Assembly: GCF_900143245.1 (NCBI RefSeq)
Contig: NZ_FRDK01000004.1
Location: 62,001 to 126,000, forward strand
Reading direction: 5' to 3'
DNA: 64,000 nt
Origin: Flavobacterium fryxellicola
GTDB lineage: Bacteria; Bacteroidota; Bacteroidia; Flavobacteriales; Flavobacteriaceae
This document shows, in pieces, positions 18,671 through 26,659 of the stretch (positions within the stretch are counted from its first letter, which is position 1; the number at the start of each line of letters is the position of its first letter). The notes below the pieces were generated by a model, which saw nothing but the letters and a program-made list of their open reading frames with translations, made no database searches and had not been told where the DNA came from. Both the position numbers and the translations under genes were made by a program.

Positions 18671-18970
18671 ATGGAAACCAACAGCACTATCATGGAAGAG
18701 AATTTAATGAAATTTTCGTCGATTCTCGCCAGTAAAACTAGTAACGGATTTGTAGTTGTGGAACGAAATGACAAGTTGCCTTATGCCGTTTTATTAAAAA
18801 AGAAAAAAAAAGTAGACCATTTTTTTAATTTTGTAATTTTTTGTGCGACTCTTGGACTTTGGTCAATTGCTTGGATTTACATCACACAAGTTTCATCAAA
18901 AGCTAAAAAAATCCTAATAGCAATTGATGAAGACGGCAATCCTTTTGAAGAAAAATGTTATATGGGTTAA
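18671..18970 (+). CDS. Small membrane protein, unknown function
   Basis: Ninety-nine residues from ATG 18671 (METNSTIMEEN). A soluble N-terminal domain (about 1-50) is followed by a poly-Lys stretch, one strong membrane helix (VIFCATLGLWSIAWIYI) and a short tail ending FEEKCYMG. I do not recognise the family. The frame is open further upstream, but no better start is present. It ends 5 bp before the convergent stop of uvrA. Confidence 0.6.
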   Translation: METNSTIMEENLMKFSSILASKTSNGFVVVERNDKLPYAVLLKKKKKVDHFFNFVIFCATLGLWSIAWIYITQVSSKAKKILIAIDEDGNPFEEKCYMG

Positions 18971-18975
18971 TACTC

Positions 18976-21759
18976 TTATAATTTATCTTTCAAATAGTGT
19001 CCCGTAACAGATTTTTTTATTTTTGCTACCTGCTCTGGAGTTCCCACTGCCAATAATTTTCCACCATTTTCTCCACCTTCCGGGCCTAAATCAATAATCC
19101 AATCCGCACATTTTATCAGATCCAAGTTGTGTTCGATCACAATTATCGAATGTCCTTTTTCGATTAAGGCATCAAAGGAAGTTAATAGTTTTTTGATATC
19201 GTGAAAATGCAATCCTGTTGTAGGTTCGTCAAAAACGAAAAGTGCTTTGTCTTTTGTAGCTCCTTTTACCAAGAAGGAGGCCAGTTTGATCCGTTGCGCC
19301 TCGCCACCTGAAAGTGTAGAGGAGGATTGTCCTAATTGTACATATCCTAATCCAACATCTTGTAGAGGTTGCAATTTTTGAATGATTTTAGCCTGTTTAT
19401 TTGCTGTAAAGAACGCAATTGCATCATCTACAGTCATGGTGAGAATATCATGGATGTTTTTGCCTTCAAAGGCTACTTCTAGAACTTCTTTTTTAAATCT
19501 TTTTCCGTTGCAGCTTTCACAAGGTAATTGTACATCGGCCATGAAGACCATTTCCACATTAATGGAACCTTCTCCTTTGCAGGTTTCGCATCTTCCACCA
19601 TCAACATTAAAAGAAAAATGTTTGGCCTGATACCCTCTTATTTTTGATAATTTTTCTTTGGCGTATAATTCTCTAATGTCATCATACGCTTTAATATAAG
19701 TAACTGGATTAGAACGAGAACTTCGGCCTATGGGATTTTGATCGACATATTCAATGTGTTTTATTTGTGAAAATGATCCTGACATCTCACTAAATTGTCC
19801 CGCTTTTTCACCTACATTTTCCAGTTTTTTCTGCATGGCTGGGAACAATATTTTCTTGACAAGCGTACTTTTTCCGCTTCCTGAAACTCCTGTGATGACC
19901 GTCAAAACATCCAGTGGAAAGGTGACATCAATATTTTGAAGATTATTTTCTCTGGCACCTTTTATTTCGATGTAATTCTTAAATGGTCTTCGTTTCTTAG
20001 GAACTGAAATCTCTAAATCTCCGTTCAAATATTTCGCGGTAAGCGATGTTGATTTAAGGATTTCATCAAATGTTCCTTGTGCAACTAAATGGCCACCTAA
20101 AGTACCAGCTTCGGGACCAATATCGATGATCATATCCGCTGCCTTCATGATATCCTCATCATGTTCTACAACAATAACAGTGTTCCCTAAATCGCGAAGT
20201 GATAGCAATACTTTTATTAAACGTTCCGTGTCTTTTGGGTGCAAACCGATACTCGGTTCATCAAGAATATACATCGATCCTACTAAGCTGCTTCCTAACG
20301 AAGTCGCTAAATTGATGCGTTGTGATTCTCCACCTGAAAGCGTTGATGAATTTCTGTTTAACGTAAGATAATCCAAACCAACTTCAGTTAAAAAAGCCAG
20401 TCGATTGTTGATCTCAAGTAATAAACGTTTTGCGATTTGCTTTTCGTAAACATCTAAATCAATGCTATCAAAGAAACGAACCAAATGCTTAATAGGTAAA
20501 TCAACTAAATCAGAGACTGTCTTAGAATTAATTTTCACATAGGATGCCTCGATTCGCAGGCGTTTTCCTTTGCAGGAATAACATTTGGTTTTCCCGCGAT
20601 ACCGAGACAGCATTACACGATTTTGTATTTTATAATTTTTCTCTTCTAATTCTTTGAAAAAAGTATTCAGACCTTGAAAATATTCATTTCCGTTCCATAT
20701 CAATTCTTTTTGTCCTTCAGATAATTGAAAGAACGGTTTGTGAATGGGGAAATCAAACTTGTATGCCTTGTTAACTAATTCATCTCTATAATAACTCATA
20801 CTTTCTCCACGCCAAGGGAAAATAGCGTTTTCAAAAACAGATAAAGTAGTATTGGGGACCACTAATTCAGCATCAATTCCTATAATATTACCGTATCCTT
20901 CACACACTGGACAAGCCCCATAAGGATTATTGAAACTAAACAAATGAACGTTCGGTTCCAAGAACGTAATGCCGTCTAATTCAAAATTATTAGAATAAGA
21001 AAATCTTTCATCCGAGCCTATCGCTTGAAGGTAACAAATTCCTTTTCCTTCAAAAAAAGCCGTTTGCACTGCGTCAGCTAATCGATTGTAGAACTCTTCT
21101 TCCTCTTTGACTACAATTCGGTCGATAATTAGAAATAAATCTTTTTTACTGAGTGAATCTGGTAAATCGTCCAAACGAACCATTTCATTATTAACTAAAA
21201 TTCGAGCAAAACCTTGTTGCAAAAGAACTTTTAATTTGTCTTCCAGTTTTCTTCCTTCTTCCAAATGAATGGGAGCGAGGAGGAGCCATTTACTTTCTAA
21301 ATCAAAAGTTTTCACATCAGTAACCACATCAGTTACTGTATTTTTTTTGACTTCTCGCCCGGAAACTGGTGAATACGTTCGTCCTATTCTGGCAAATAAT
21401 AATTTTATATAATCGTAGATTTCTGTTGAAGTACCTACAGTCGATCTGGCATTAGTTGTGTTTACCTTTTGCTCGATAGCAATTGCAGGGGCGATACCCT
21501 TGATGTATTCTACTTTTGGTTTGTCTAATCTTCCAAGAAATTGTCGGGCGTAAGAAGACAAACTTTCTACATAACGTCTTTGTCCTTCGGCGTACAGCGT
21601 ATCAAATGCCAAACTTGATTTTCCAGAACCCGAAAGTCCCGTAATAACCACTAATTTATTTCGGGGAATGGCCACATCTACATTCTTTAGGTTATGTACT
21701 TGTGCTCCTTTTATGATGATATTTTTCTTTGGATCTAATTTTGAAAGGTCAACTTGCAT
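18976..21759 (-). CDS. uvrA: UvrA, excinuclease ABC subunit A
   Basis: DNA-damage recognition ATPase of nucleotide excision repair, 927 residues from [12 protein letters not shown]. It has two ABC ATPase modules: Walker [10 protein letters not shown] and GVSGSGKST, and signatures [12 protein letters not shown] and [12 protein letters not shown]. The zinc-finger cysteines are present (CPVCEGYG and CYSCKGKRL in the first module; CETCKGEG and CESCNGKRF in the second). The loop [12 protein letters not shown]-type region ([17 protein letters not shown]) is typical. An ATG 63 bases upstream is open in frame, but a -7 promoter box lies inside that extension, so the shorter start is chosen. Confidence 0.95.
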   Translation of the reverse strand: MQVDLSKLDPKKNIIIKGAQVHNLKNVDVAIPRNKLVVITGLSGSGKSSLAFDTLYAEGQRRYVESLSSYARQFLGRLDKPKVEYIKGIAPAIAIEQKVNTTNARSTVGTSTEIYDYIKLLFARIGRTYSPVSGREVKKNTVTDVVTDVKTFDLESKWLLLAPIHLEEGRKLEDKLKVLLQQGFARILVNNEMVRLDDLPDSLSKKDLFLIIDRIVVKEEEEFYNRLADAVQTAFFEGKGICYLQAIGSDERFSYSNNFELDGITFLEPNVHLFSFNNPYGACPVCEGYGNIIGIDAELVVPNTTLSVFENAIFPWRGESMSYYRDELVNKAYKFDFPIHKPFFQLSEGQKELIWNGNEYFQGLNTFFKELEEKNYKIQNRVMLSRYRGKTKCYSCKGKRLRIEASYVKINSKTVSDLVDLPIKHLVRFFDSIDLDVYEKQIAKRLLLEINNRLAFLTEVGLDYLTLNRNSSTLSGGESQRINLATSLGSSLVGSMYILDEPSIGLHPKDTERLIKVLLSLRDLGNTVIVVEHDEDIMKAADMIIDIGPEAGTLGGHLVAQGTFDEILKSTSLTAKYLNGDLEISVPKKRRPFKNYIEIKGARENNLQNIDVTFPLDVLTVITGVSGSGKSTLVKKILFPAMQKKLENVGEKAGQFSEMSGSFSQIKHIEYVDQNPIGRSSRSNPVTYIKAYDDIRELYAKEKLSKIRGYQAKHFSFNVDGGRCETCKGEGSINVEMVFMADVQLPCESCNGKRFKKEVLEVAFEGKNIHDILTMTVDDAIAFFTANKQAKIIQKLQPLQDVGLGYVQLGQSSSTLSGGEAQRIKLASFLVKGATKDKALFVFDEPTTGLHFHDIKKLLTSFDALIEKGHSIIVIEHNLDLIKCADWIIDLGPEGGENGGKLLAVGTPEQVAKIKKSVTGHYLKDKL

Positions 21760-21776
21760 AAAAATGATAATTTTTA

Positions 21777-21784
21777 CAAAAGTA
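21777..21784 (-). promoter_or_regulatory. -7 box of uvrA
   Basis: On the minus strand the sequence is TACTTTTG (TANNTTTG). Transcription would begin near 21770, just upstream of ATG 21759 and downstream of the longer alternative start. No SOS-type operator was recognised. Confidence 0.4.
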
Positions 21785-21945
21785 ATCAATTTTGAACGGA
21801 CTAAAAGAATTGAACAACTCACAAATAATGATTAAAAAAGAGGCAGCAATAAACTTTTTCTCTGTTGTATCGTTTTATGTTATCTATCCAATAAATAAAT
21901 ACTATTTTTAATTTTATCTTTGGAATAATTAACATCGCCATAACA

Positions 21946-22484
21946 TTGAAAACAAAACTACACATTTTTATTTTTTTAATGTCCTTTACCGCTTTTTGTC
22001 AAGAATTGCCACCAATTGTAAAAATACCGGAAGACCAGTCATGAATGAGCCTGAAAGTGTATTTTGGTCTCATTATATTGATGAAAAGAATACGCCTTTA
22101 TATCCCTTTGGTCATGGACTTAGCTACTCTAAATTTGATTATTCTGATTTGCAAGTATCATCTAGTTCTTTTGCTAAAAACGGTAAAATCGAAGTTTCTG
22201 TAAACCTGAAAAATTCTGGAAAAGTTGCGGGAAAAGAGGTCGTTCAATTGTACATTAGGGATTTGATAGGAAGTGTCACGCGTCCCGTTAAAGAGTTAAA
22301 AGGTTTTGAAATGATTGAATTACAGCCCAACGAAACTAAGAAAGTGGTGTTTACAATCGATGAAAAAACAATTGAGTATTTCACGGCCAATAGAAAATGG
22401 GAAGCAGAAGCGGGTGACTTTAAAGTATTTATCGGCGGAAGTTCCGTTACAAAATTGGAAACCGATTTTAATTATTCTAATTAA
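21946..22484 (+). pseudogene. Glycoside hydrolase family 3 remnant
   Basis: A TTG-started signal peptide (LKTKLHIFIFLMSFTAFCQ, 21946 on) soon runs into a stop. In another frame from about 22014 lies an intact GH3 C-terminal part: KNTGRPVMNEPES, YPFGHGLSYSKFDYSDL and the fibronectin-III-like domain ending GGSSVTKLETDF. GH3 beta-glucosidases are about 750 residues. Here the whole catalytic barrel is gone, and a short secretion signal abuts the tail out of frame, so this is a large internal deletion. The intact enzyme probably released glucose from laminarin oligosaccharides made by the GH16 enzyme just downstream. Confidence 0.85.
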
Positions 22485-22490
22485 ACTGAA

Positions 22491-23246
22491 ATGAAAAAAA
22501 TAGTAATACTAGTACTTGTGATCAATTTTTCTTATGCTCAGCAAACCAAACGAAAACTGGTTTGGGAGGAAAATTTTGAAGGAAAAGAATTAAACGAAAA
22601 GAATTGGAATTTTGAACTTGGCGCTGGTTGTCCTAACTGTGGTTGGGGAAATAACGAGCGACAATTGTACACCAATCAAAACCACAAGCTTGCTAAAAAT
22701 CAGTTAGTAATTACTGCCAAAATAGAAGGAGAGAAATACACTTCGACACGAATCACTACCAAAGGTAAAAAAGAGTTTAAATATGGCCGTTTCGAAGCGA
22801 GAGCAAAGTTGCCTGTTGGTCAGGGAGTTTGGCCTGCTTTCTGGATGTTGGGTTCCAATATTAGTGAAGTGGGATGGCCTAAATGTGGCGAAATCGATAT
22901 TTTAGAATATATTGGAAAAGAACCCAATATGGTCTTTACTTCTTTACATACGCAAGATAGCCACGGAAATACTATAAATACTAAAAAAACAAGATTTGAT
23001 TCAATCGAGGAAGGTTTTCATATCTATGCGATGGAATGGACCAAAGACAAGATTGATTTTTTTGTTGATGATTCTTTAGTCTACACGTTTGAGCCTGAAA
23101 ATAAAACAGAAGCAGTGTGGCCTTTCAATCAGCCGTTTTATATTATTGTGAATATGGCAATAGGAGGTAATTTTGGAGGTCCTGAAGTGGACGATACAAT
23201 TCTTCCGCAAGATTTTACCGTGGATTATATTAAAGTCTATCAATAA
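22491..23246 (+). CDS. GH16 endo-beta-1,3-glucanase (laminarinase)
   Basis: Secreted 251-residue glycoside hydrolase with a signal peptide (about 1-17, cut after YAQ). The GH16 active-site motif EIDILE is present, with nucleophile Glu134, Asp136 and acid/base Glu139. WPAFWMLG and the loop GWGNNERQLYT are typical of bacterial laminarinases. It cleaves beta-1,3-glucan such as laminarin outside the cytoplasm. There is no carbohydrate-binding module or secretion tail. It starts 6 bp after a GH3 remnant, the relic of a laminarin-use operon; no SusC/SusD pair is adjacent. Confidence 0.9.
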   Translation: MKKIVILVLVINFSYAQQTKRKLVWEENFEGKELNEKNWNFELGAGCPNCGWGNNERQLYTNQNHKLAKNQLVITAKIEGEKYTSTRITTKGKKEFKYGRFEARAKLPVGQGVWPAFWMLGSNISEVGWPKCGEIDILEYIGKEPNMVFTSLHTQDSHGNTINTKKTRFDSIEEGFHIYAMEWTKDKIDFFVDDSLVYTFEPENKTEAVWPFNQPFYIIVNMAIGGNFGGPEVDDTILPQDFTVDYIKVYQ

Positions 23247-23286
23247 CTCTTAAAAATCATCTAAAAGAATTGCAACTAAATTAGGT

Positions 23287-23320
23287 TTGATTGTAATCAG
23301 TTAACAATCAAGCTTTATTT
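23287..23320 (+). terminator. Weak terminator after GH16
   Basis: TTGATTGT (23287-23294) pairs with ACAATCAA (23304-23311), followed by a T-rich stretch. It lies about 40 bp after the GH16 stop. Confidence 0.4.
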
Positions 23321-23462
23321 TGGTTCTTTCATTTTTAAGAATTCCTTGACATAAAATTTACTGTATTAATTAAAGGCATACTATTTGTACTGTTAATGTG
23401 AAAAAAAGAAGAAAAATTTTAACAAATTTTATTTCTGATATGTTAATTTTTATTAATTTTAC

Positions 23463-23494
23463 TTGCATGTTAAAATAATAATTGGTTAAATTTG
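23463..23494 (+). promoter_or_regulatory. Promoter of the ECF sigma gene
   Basis: TTG (23463-23465), 21 bases, then TAAATTTG (23487-23494), a full match to the Bacteroidota TTG-N17-23-TANNTTTG promoter. It predicts a leader of about 90 bases before ATG 23590. The rest of the 343-base gap (23247-23589) holds only the weak hairpin at 23287. Confidence 0.65.
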
Positions 23495-23589
23495 AAAACT
23501 TAACAACCTAAACACTCTTTAGCCTATACTAGAAAACTACTTTTTAGAGATAAATCTCCAATTTAAATTAACAACTAAAAAGTATTATT

Positions 23590-24174
23590 ATGGTTAATAT
23601 ACAACTTCCAGACGCGTCATTAGTTAAGGAATATGTCGCAGGTAATGAGGATGCCTTAGCTAAACTAATAAAAAGGCACGAATCAAAAATCTACGGATTT
23701 ATTTATTCTAAAATCCCAGACAGAGATATAACCAATGATATTTTTCAAGATACCTTTATCAAAGTGATTAAGACTTTGAAATCAAACTCTTATAATGAAG
23801 AAGGTAAATTCTTACCGTGGGTAATGCGTATTTCTCATAATCTGGTAGTTGATCATTATCGAAAAACAAAAAAAATGCCTATGTTCAGAGAAACAGAGGA
23901 ATTTTCTATTTTTTCAATCATGTCCGATGATTCGTTGACTATAGAAAATAAAATTATAGCGGATCAGGTCCAAATGGATTTACAAAAATTAATAGAAGAA
24001 CTTCCACCGGATCAAAAAGAAGTGTTGATCATGCGGATGTATCAAGATATGAGTTTTAAGGAAATATCCGAATCTACTGGAGTGAGCATAAATACCGCCT
24101 TAGGAAGAATGCGGTACGCTTTGATGAATTTGAGAAAAGTAATTGATAAACATCAAATTGTTTTAACCAATTAA
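23590..24174 (+). CDS. ECF-type RNA polymerase sigma factor
   Basis: The 194-residue sigma-70 family protein has region 2 (about 25-95; DITNDIFQDTFIKVIKTL is the core-binding helix, and the following segment recognises the -10) and region 4 (about 135-185; LPPDQKEVLIMRMYQDMSF then a helix-turn-helix GVSINTALGRMRYAL). No anti-sigma gene is adjacent; a 47-residue ORF follows instead, so control may be by other means. It has its own well-formed housekeeping-type promoter with a leader of about 90 bases. The regulon is unknown. Confidence 0.88.
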   Translation: MVNIQLPDASLVKEYVAGNEDALAKLIKRHESKIYGFIYSKIPDRDITNDIFQDTFIKVIKTLKSNSYNEEGKFLPWVMRISHNLVVDHYRKTKKMPMFRETEEFSIFSIMSDDSLTIENKIIADQVQMDLQKLIEELPPDQKEVLIMRMYQDMSFKEISESTGVSINTALGRMRYALMNLRKVIDKHQIVLTN

Positions 24175-24226
24175 CAATATCTTGAAAGTTGCTGCGTTGT
24201 AATAGAAAACAAATAGGTATTACTTT

Positions 24227-24370
24227 ATGGCAAAAACTTACTCAAAAAAATCATTAGTTTCCCAAACGATGAAACCAAGTAAAGAAACAATTTCTTTTTT
24301 ATTAGGCTATTCCAAAGCATTAAGCATAATAAAAATAGACAATAAAAGTTTCGAAATTATATCGAATTAG
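24227..24370 (+). CDS. Small protein downstream of the sigma factor
   Basis: A 47-residue basic peptide (MAKTYSKKSLVSQ start; MKPSKETISFLLGYSKALSI in the middle), about 50 bp after the sigma gene stop in the same direction. The PSKETISFLLGYSKAL segment looks like a conserved amphipathic helix. No family is recognised. Position suggests co-transcription and perhaps a link to sigma factor function, but this is inference. Confidence 0.5.
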   Translation: MAKTYSKKSLVSQTMKPSKETISFLLGYSKALSIIKIDNKSFEIISN

Positions 24371-24416
24371 GACTCACCTAATTGAAAAATAAATCATTTT
24401 TCAATTGTAAACAACT

Positions 24417-24460
24417 TAAAAATCCCACCGTATTCTAAATGGAACCCGTGGGATTTTTTA
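24417..24460. terminator. Bidirectional terminator
   Basis: AATCCCAC (24421-24428) pairs with GTGGGATT (24448-24455), with an A-run before and T-run after. It separates the sigma operon from the convergent nth gene and overlaps the nth stop codon. Confidence 0.7.
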
Positions 24461-25123
24461 TTTTTTGCTACTTTGCTTTTTGAGATAAGTATCAAGTACG
24501 GTTTTGCGACCAATGGTTTTGGTAATAATATCTTTGTCCATGTCCCAGCCACGAGCTGGAGAATATTCCCTTCCGTACCAAATAATCTGTAGGTGTAAAT
24601 CATTCCAAATTTCTTCAGGAAAAATACGTTTCGCATCTTTCTCCGTTTGCACTACGTTTTTACCATTGGTCAAATTCCAGCGGTACATTAATCTATGAAT
24701 GTGAGTATCAACAGGAAATGCAGGAACTCCAAACGCCTGAGACATTACCACACTCGCTGTTTTATGTCCCACAGCCGGCAGTTCTTCTAAAAACCCAAAA
24801 CTTTGAGGCACTTCTCCACCATGTTTGTCAATTAATATGTGAGATAATCCATGAATTCCTTTTGATTTCATTGGTGATAAACCACAAGGCCGAATGATTG
24901 CTTTAATTTCCTCCACTGACATTTTAATCATGTCGTATGGATTATCTGCCTTGGCAAAAAGTAAAGGCGTAACTTGATTTACCCGCACATCCGTGCACTG
25001 TGCCGATAGCAAAACGGCAATTAATAAGGTGTAAGGATCTTTGTGATCCAGCGGAATAGGGATCGTTGGATATAATTCTTTTAACGTATTTATAACAAAA
25101 GTTACACGTTCTTGCTTATTCAT
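24458..25123 (-). CDS. nth: Endonuclease III (DNA glycosylase/AP lyase) lacking the Fe-S cluster
   Basis: Base-excision-repair glycosylase of 221 residues that removes oxidised pyrimidines and cuts the AP site. The helix-hairpin-helix ELPAVGHKTASVV contains catalytic Lys121, and Asp139 lies in PVDTHIHRL. In E. coli Nth the C-terminus carries four cysteines for a [4Fe-4S] cluster (C-x6-C-x2-C-x5-C) straight after the equivalent of IWYGREY. Here that region reads SPARGWDMDKD and contains no cysteine, so the cluster must be absent. The enzyme may still be active, as cluster-free members of the superfamily exist. Confidence 0.88.
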   Translation of the reverse strand: MNKQERVTFVINTLKELYPTIPIPLDHKDPYTLLIAVLLSAQCTDVRVNQVTPLLFAKADNPYDMIKMSVEEIKAIIRPCGLSPMKSKGIHGLSHILIDKHGGEVPQSFGFLEELPAVGHKTASVVMSQAFGVPAFPVDTHIHRLMYRWNLTNGKNVVQTEKDAKRIFPEEIWNDLHLQIIWYGREYSPARGWDMDKDIITKTIGRKTVLDTYLKKQSSKK

Positions 25124-25166
25124 TTTTGTATTTTTATCCGTGTAAAAATAGTGTAATTTTTAGTAT

Positions 25167-25312
25167 GTGCCTAATCCAGCTGTACATTGCAAGTCCTCCT
25201 TCAAAAAACTTTTTTTCTAAGGTCATAAAGGAGCTTCCTGCCGGTCGCTCTTTAGAACCAAGAAAAAATAGTTTTTTGCAGTCCGGGCTTTTCACTACCA
25301 TCTGGGGCAGTA
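25167..25312. repeat. Dispersed palindromic element, copy A
   Basis: Copy A of an element of about 145 bp also found at 63512-63655. Shared blocks are CCTAATCCAGCT, TTTCTAAG, TCATAAA, GGAGCTTCC, GGTCGCTCTTT, CAAGAAAAAATA and ATCTGGGG. It folds as a long hairpin: the arm ending GGAGC pairs with GCTCTTTAGAACC onward, around a loop of about 12 bases. The ends TGCC-(TAAT)-CCAG and CTGG-GGCA pair to close the base. The 341-base gap 25124-25464 contains nothing else recognisable. Confidence 0.8.
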
Positions 25313-25464
25313 AATAGTGTATAGCGGTAAAATGCGATACATTTGAGAGTAGTGCTTTTCATGAAAATTAATAAAAACATCAGTAGTAAAAATAGCAGCC
25401 ACCGTATCGTTTAAAAAAGCACTAGCAACGTTGCGAACTTTACGGATAACAAACAAACAAAATT

Positions 25465-25917
25465 ATGACAACATTAAAAAAAGGCGATAAAGCCCCTGAT
25501 TTCTCTGCCTTAGATCAGGACGGACAAGCACATCAATTAGCCGATTACGCTGGAAAAAAACTCGTAGTTTTCTTTTACCCGAAAGCAAGTACACCTGGAT
25601 GTACCGCAGAAGCTTGTGATTTACGAGATAATTTTGAGCGTTTCCAAGCTAATAATTATGCAGTGTTGGGCGTAAGCGCTGATTCAGCCAAAGCACAGGC
25701 CAAGTTTAAGGACAAGTACGAATTCCCTTTTCCTTTATTAGCCGATGAAGATAAAACAGTTATTCAAGCTTTTGGAGTTTGGGGTCCCAAAAAATTCATG
25801 GGCAAAGAATACGATGGCATTCACAGAACTACTTTCGTAATAGATGAAAACGGAATTATTGATGAGGTTATCGAAAAAGTAAAAACCAAAGAACACGCTG
25901 CACAAATATTGAAATAG
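25465..25917 (+). CDS. bcp: Thioredoxin-dependent thiol peroxidase (BCP/PrxQ)
   Basis: Cytoplasmic atypical 2-Cys peroxiredoxin of 150 residues that reduces hydroperoxides with electrons from thioredoxin. The active site YPKASTPGCTAEACDLRD has the peroxidatic Cys46 and, five residues on, the resolving Cys51, the BCP/PrxQ arrangement. The full length matches the family. It is transcribed away from nth with a palindromic repeat between them, and ends at an unusually long perfect terminator hairpin. Confidence 0.93.
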   Translation: MTTLKKGDKAPDFSALDQDGQAHQLADYAGKKLVVFFYPKASTPGCTAEACDLRDNFERFQANNYAVLGVSADSAKAQAKFKDKYEFPFPLLADEDKTVIQAFGVWGPKKFMGKEYDGIHRTTFVIDENGIIDEVIEKVKTKEHAAQILK

Positions 25918-25928
25918 ATTGTTACTTT

Positions 25929-25984
25929 AAAACCTAAAAAAGCCTCGTTTAAAAAAGTTTTAAACGAGGCTTTTTTAGGTTTTT
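25929..25984. terminator. Exceptionally long perfect terminator hairpin
   Basis: A perfect 26-bp stem (25929-25954 with 25958-25983) closes on a 3-base loop (AAG). The upper stem contains AGCCTCGTTTAAAA and the base AAAACCTAAAA. It ends the bcp transcript; T-runs on either strand let it act in both directions. Confidence 0.8.
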
Positions 25985-26009
25985 AGTGTGGCGTAAATCC
26001 AAGGAATTT

Positions 26010-26216
26010 TTACCGCAATTTGATATAATTATCTAGCTTATGCATATCTATCATCCATAGGTTATCATCATTCAACTGGAATAGTTTTAAAATATATTTT
26101 ATATAGTAGTGCTGATCAGTAAACAATCGAATTGCGAAGTATCCCATTGCACAGCAGATTCAAAATTTTCTAAATTCGAATTCCTTGGTTTTCAATTGTT
26201 CTTTTTTTAAGTCCAT
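26010..26216 (-). pseudogene. Possible short gene with an in-frame TGA
   Basis: From ATG 26216 one frame runs for 68 codons to a stop at 26010-26012 with a single internal TGA (26160-26162, codon 19). Before it the frame reads MDLKKEQLKTKEFEFRKF; after it, MGYFAIRLFTDQHYYIKY and WMIDMHKLDNYIKLR. The residue composition looks coding rather than random. The downstream part could itself be a 45-residue ORF. The family is not recognised. Confidence 0.35.
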
Positions 26217-26600
26217 TAGTTATAAAAAGTATTTAAACTTTAGGAGTTTGTAATAAATAACAACCAACGTATTTAATCTATTTAACAAAGGTGCAACAGT
26301 TGTAAATGAAAGCCATGTGAAGTCATTTTCCAATCAAGTTTTACTATCAGTGTAGTAATCGCACCTGATAATTTTATAGGTAAATATGGAAGTGTTTTGA
26401 ACCCAATGCGCACGAGACTATTTTTTAAAATTGAGCTGATGATAAAACTGCTATAAATTTCCTCTTTTTGAATTATTTAAAAAAAGTAAAATGATTCTGT
26501 TGAGAGTACTCTTTTTGGAGTGAAAATAATTTTTAACAATTTGGTTTTTACCTATTTTAAGTTTGTTTTGATCGTGTTGTTCACAAAATCTAAGTATAAA

Positions 26601-26637
26601 AAAATCCTTGACTGTTTTTTACAATCAAGGATTTTAT
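26601..26637 (-). terminator. Terminator of the 486-residue gene
   Basis: AAAATCCTTGA (26601-26611) pairs with TCAAGGATTTT (26625-26635), an 11-bp perfect stem just downstream of the minus-strand stop at 26660. Confidence 0.7.
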
Positions 26638-26659
26638 ATTCAAATTTTTAACTACTCTT

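Larger units (their letters stand above)
25985..26659. other. Intergenic region with a broken short ORF
   Basis: This 675-base gap has no intact gene. It holds a 68-codon minus-strand frame interrupted by one TGA (26010-26216) and the terminator of the next gene (26601-26637). I see nothing recognisable in 26220-26600. Confidence 0.6.

Noticed and set aside
21760-21822. Longer N-terminus for UvrA
   Set aside because: The extension contains the -7 box and has no similarity to UvrA starts.
25126-25317. Plus-strand 63-residue frame between nth and bcp
   Set aside because: It lies almost wholly inside the palindromic repeat; the open frame is incidental.
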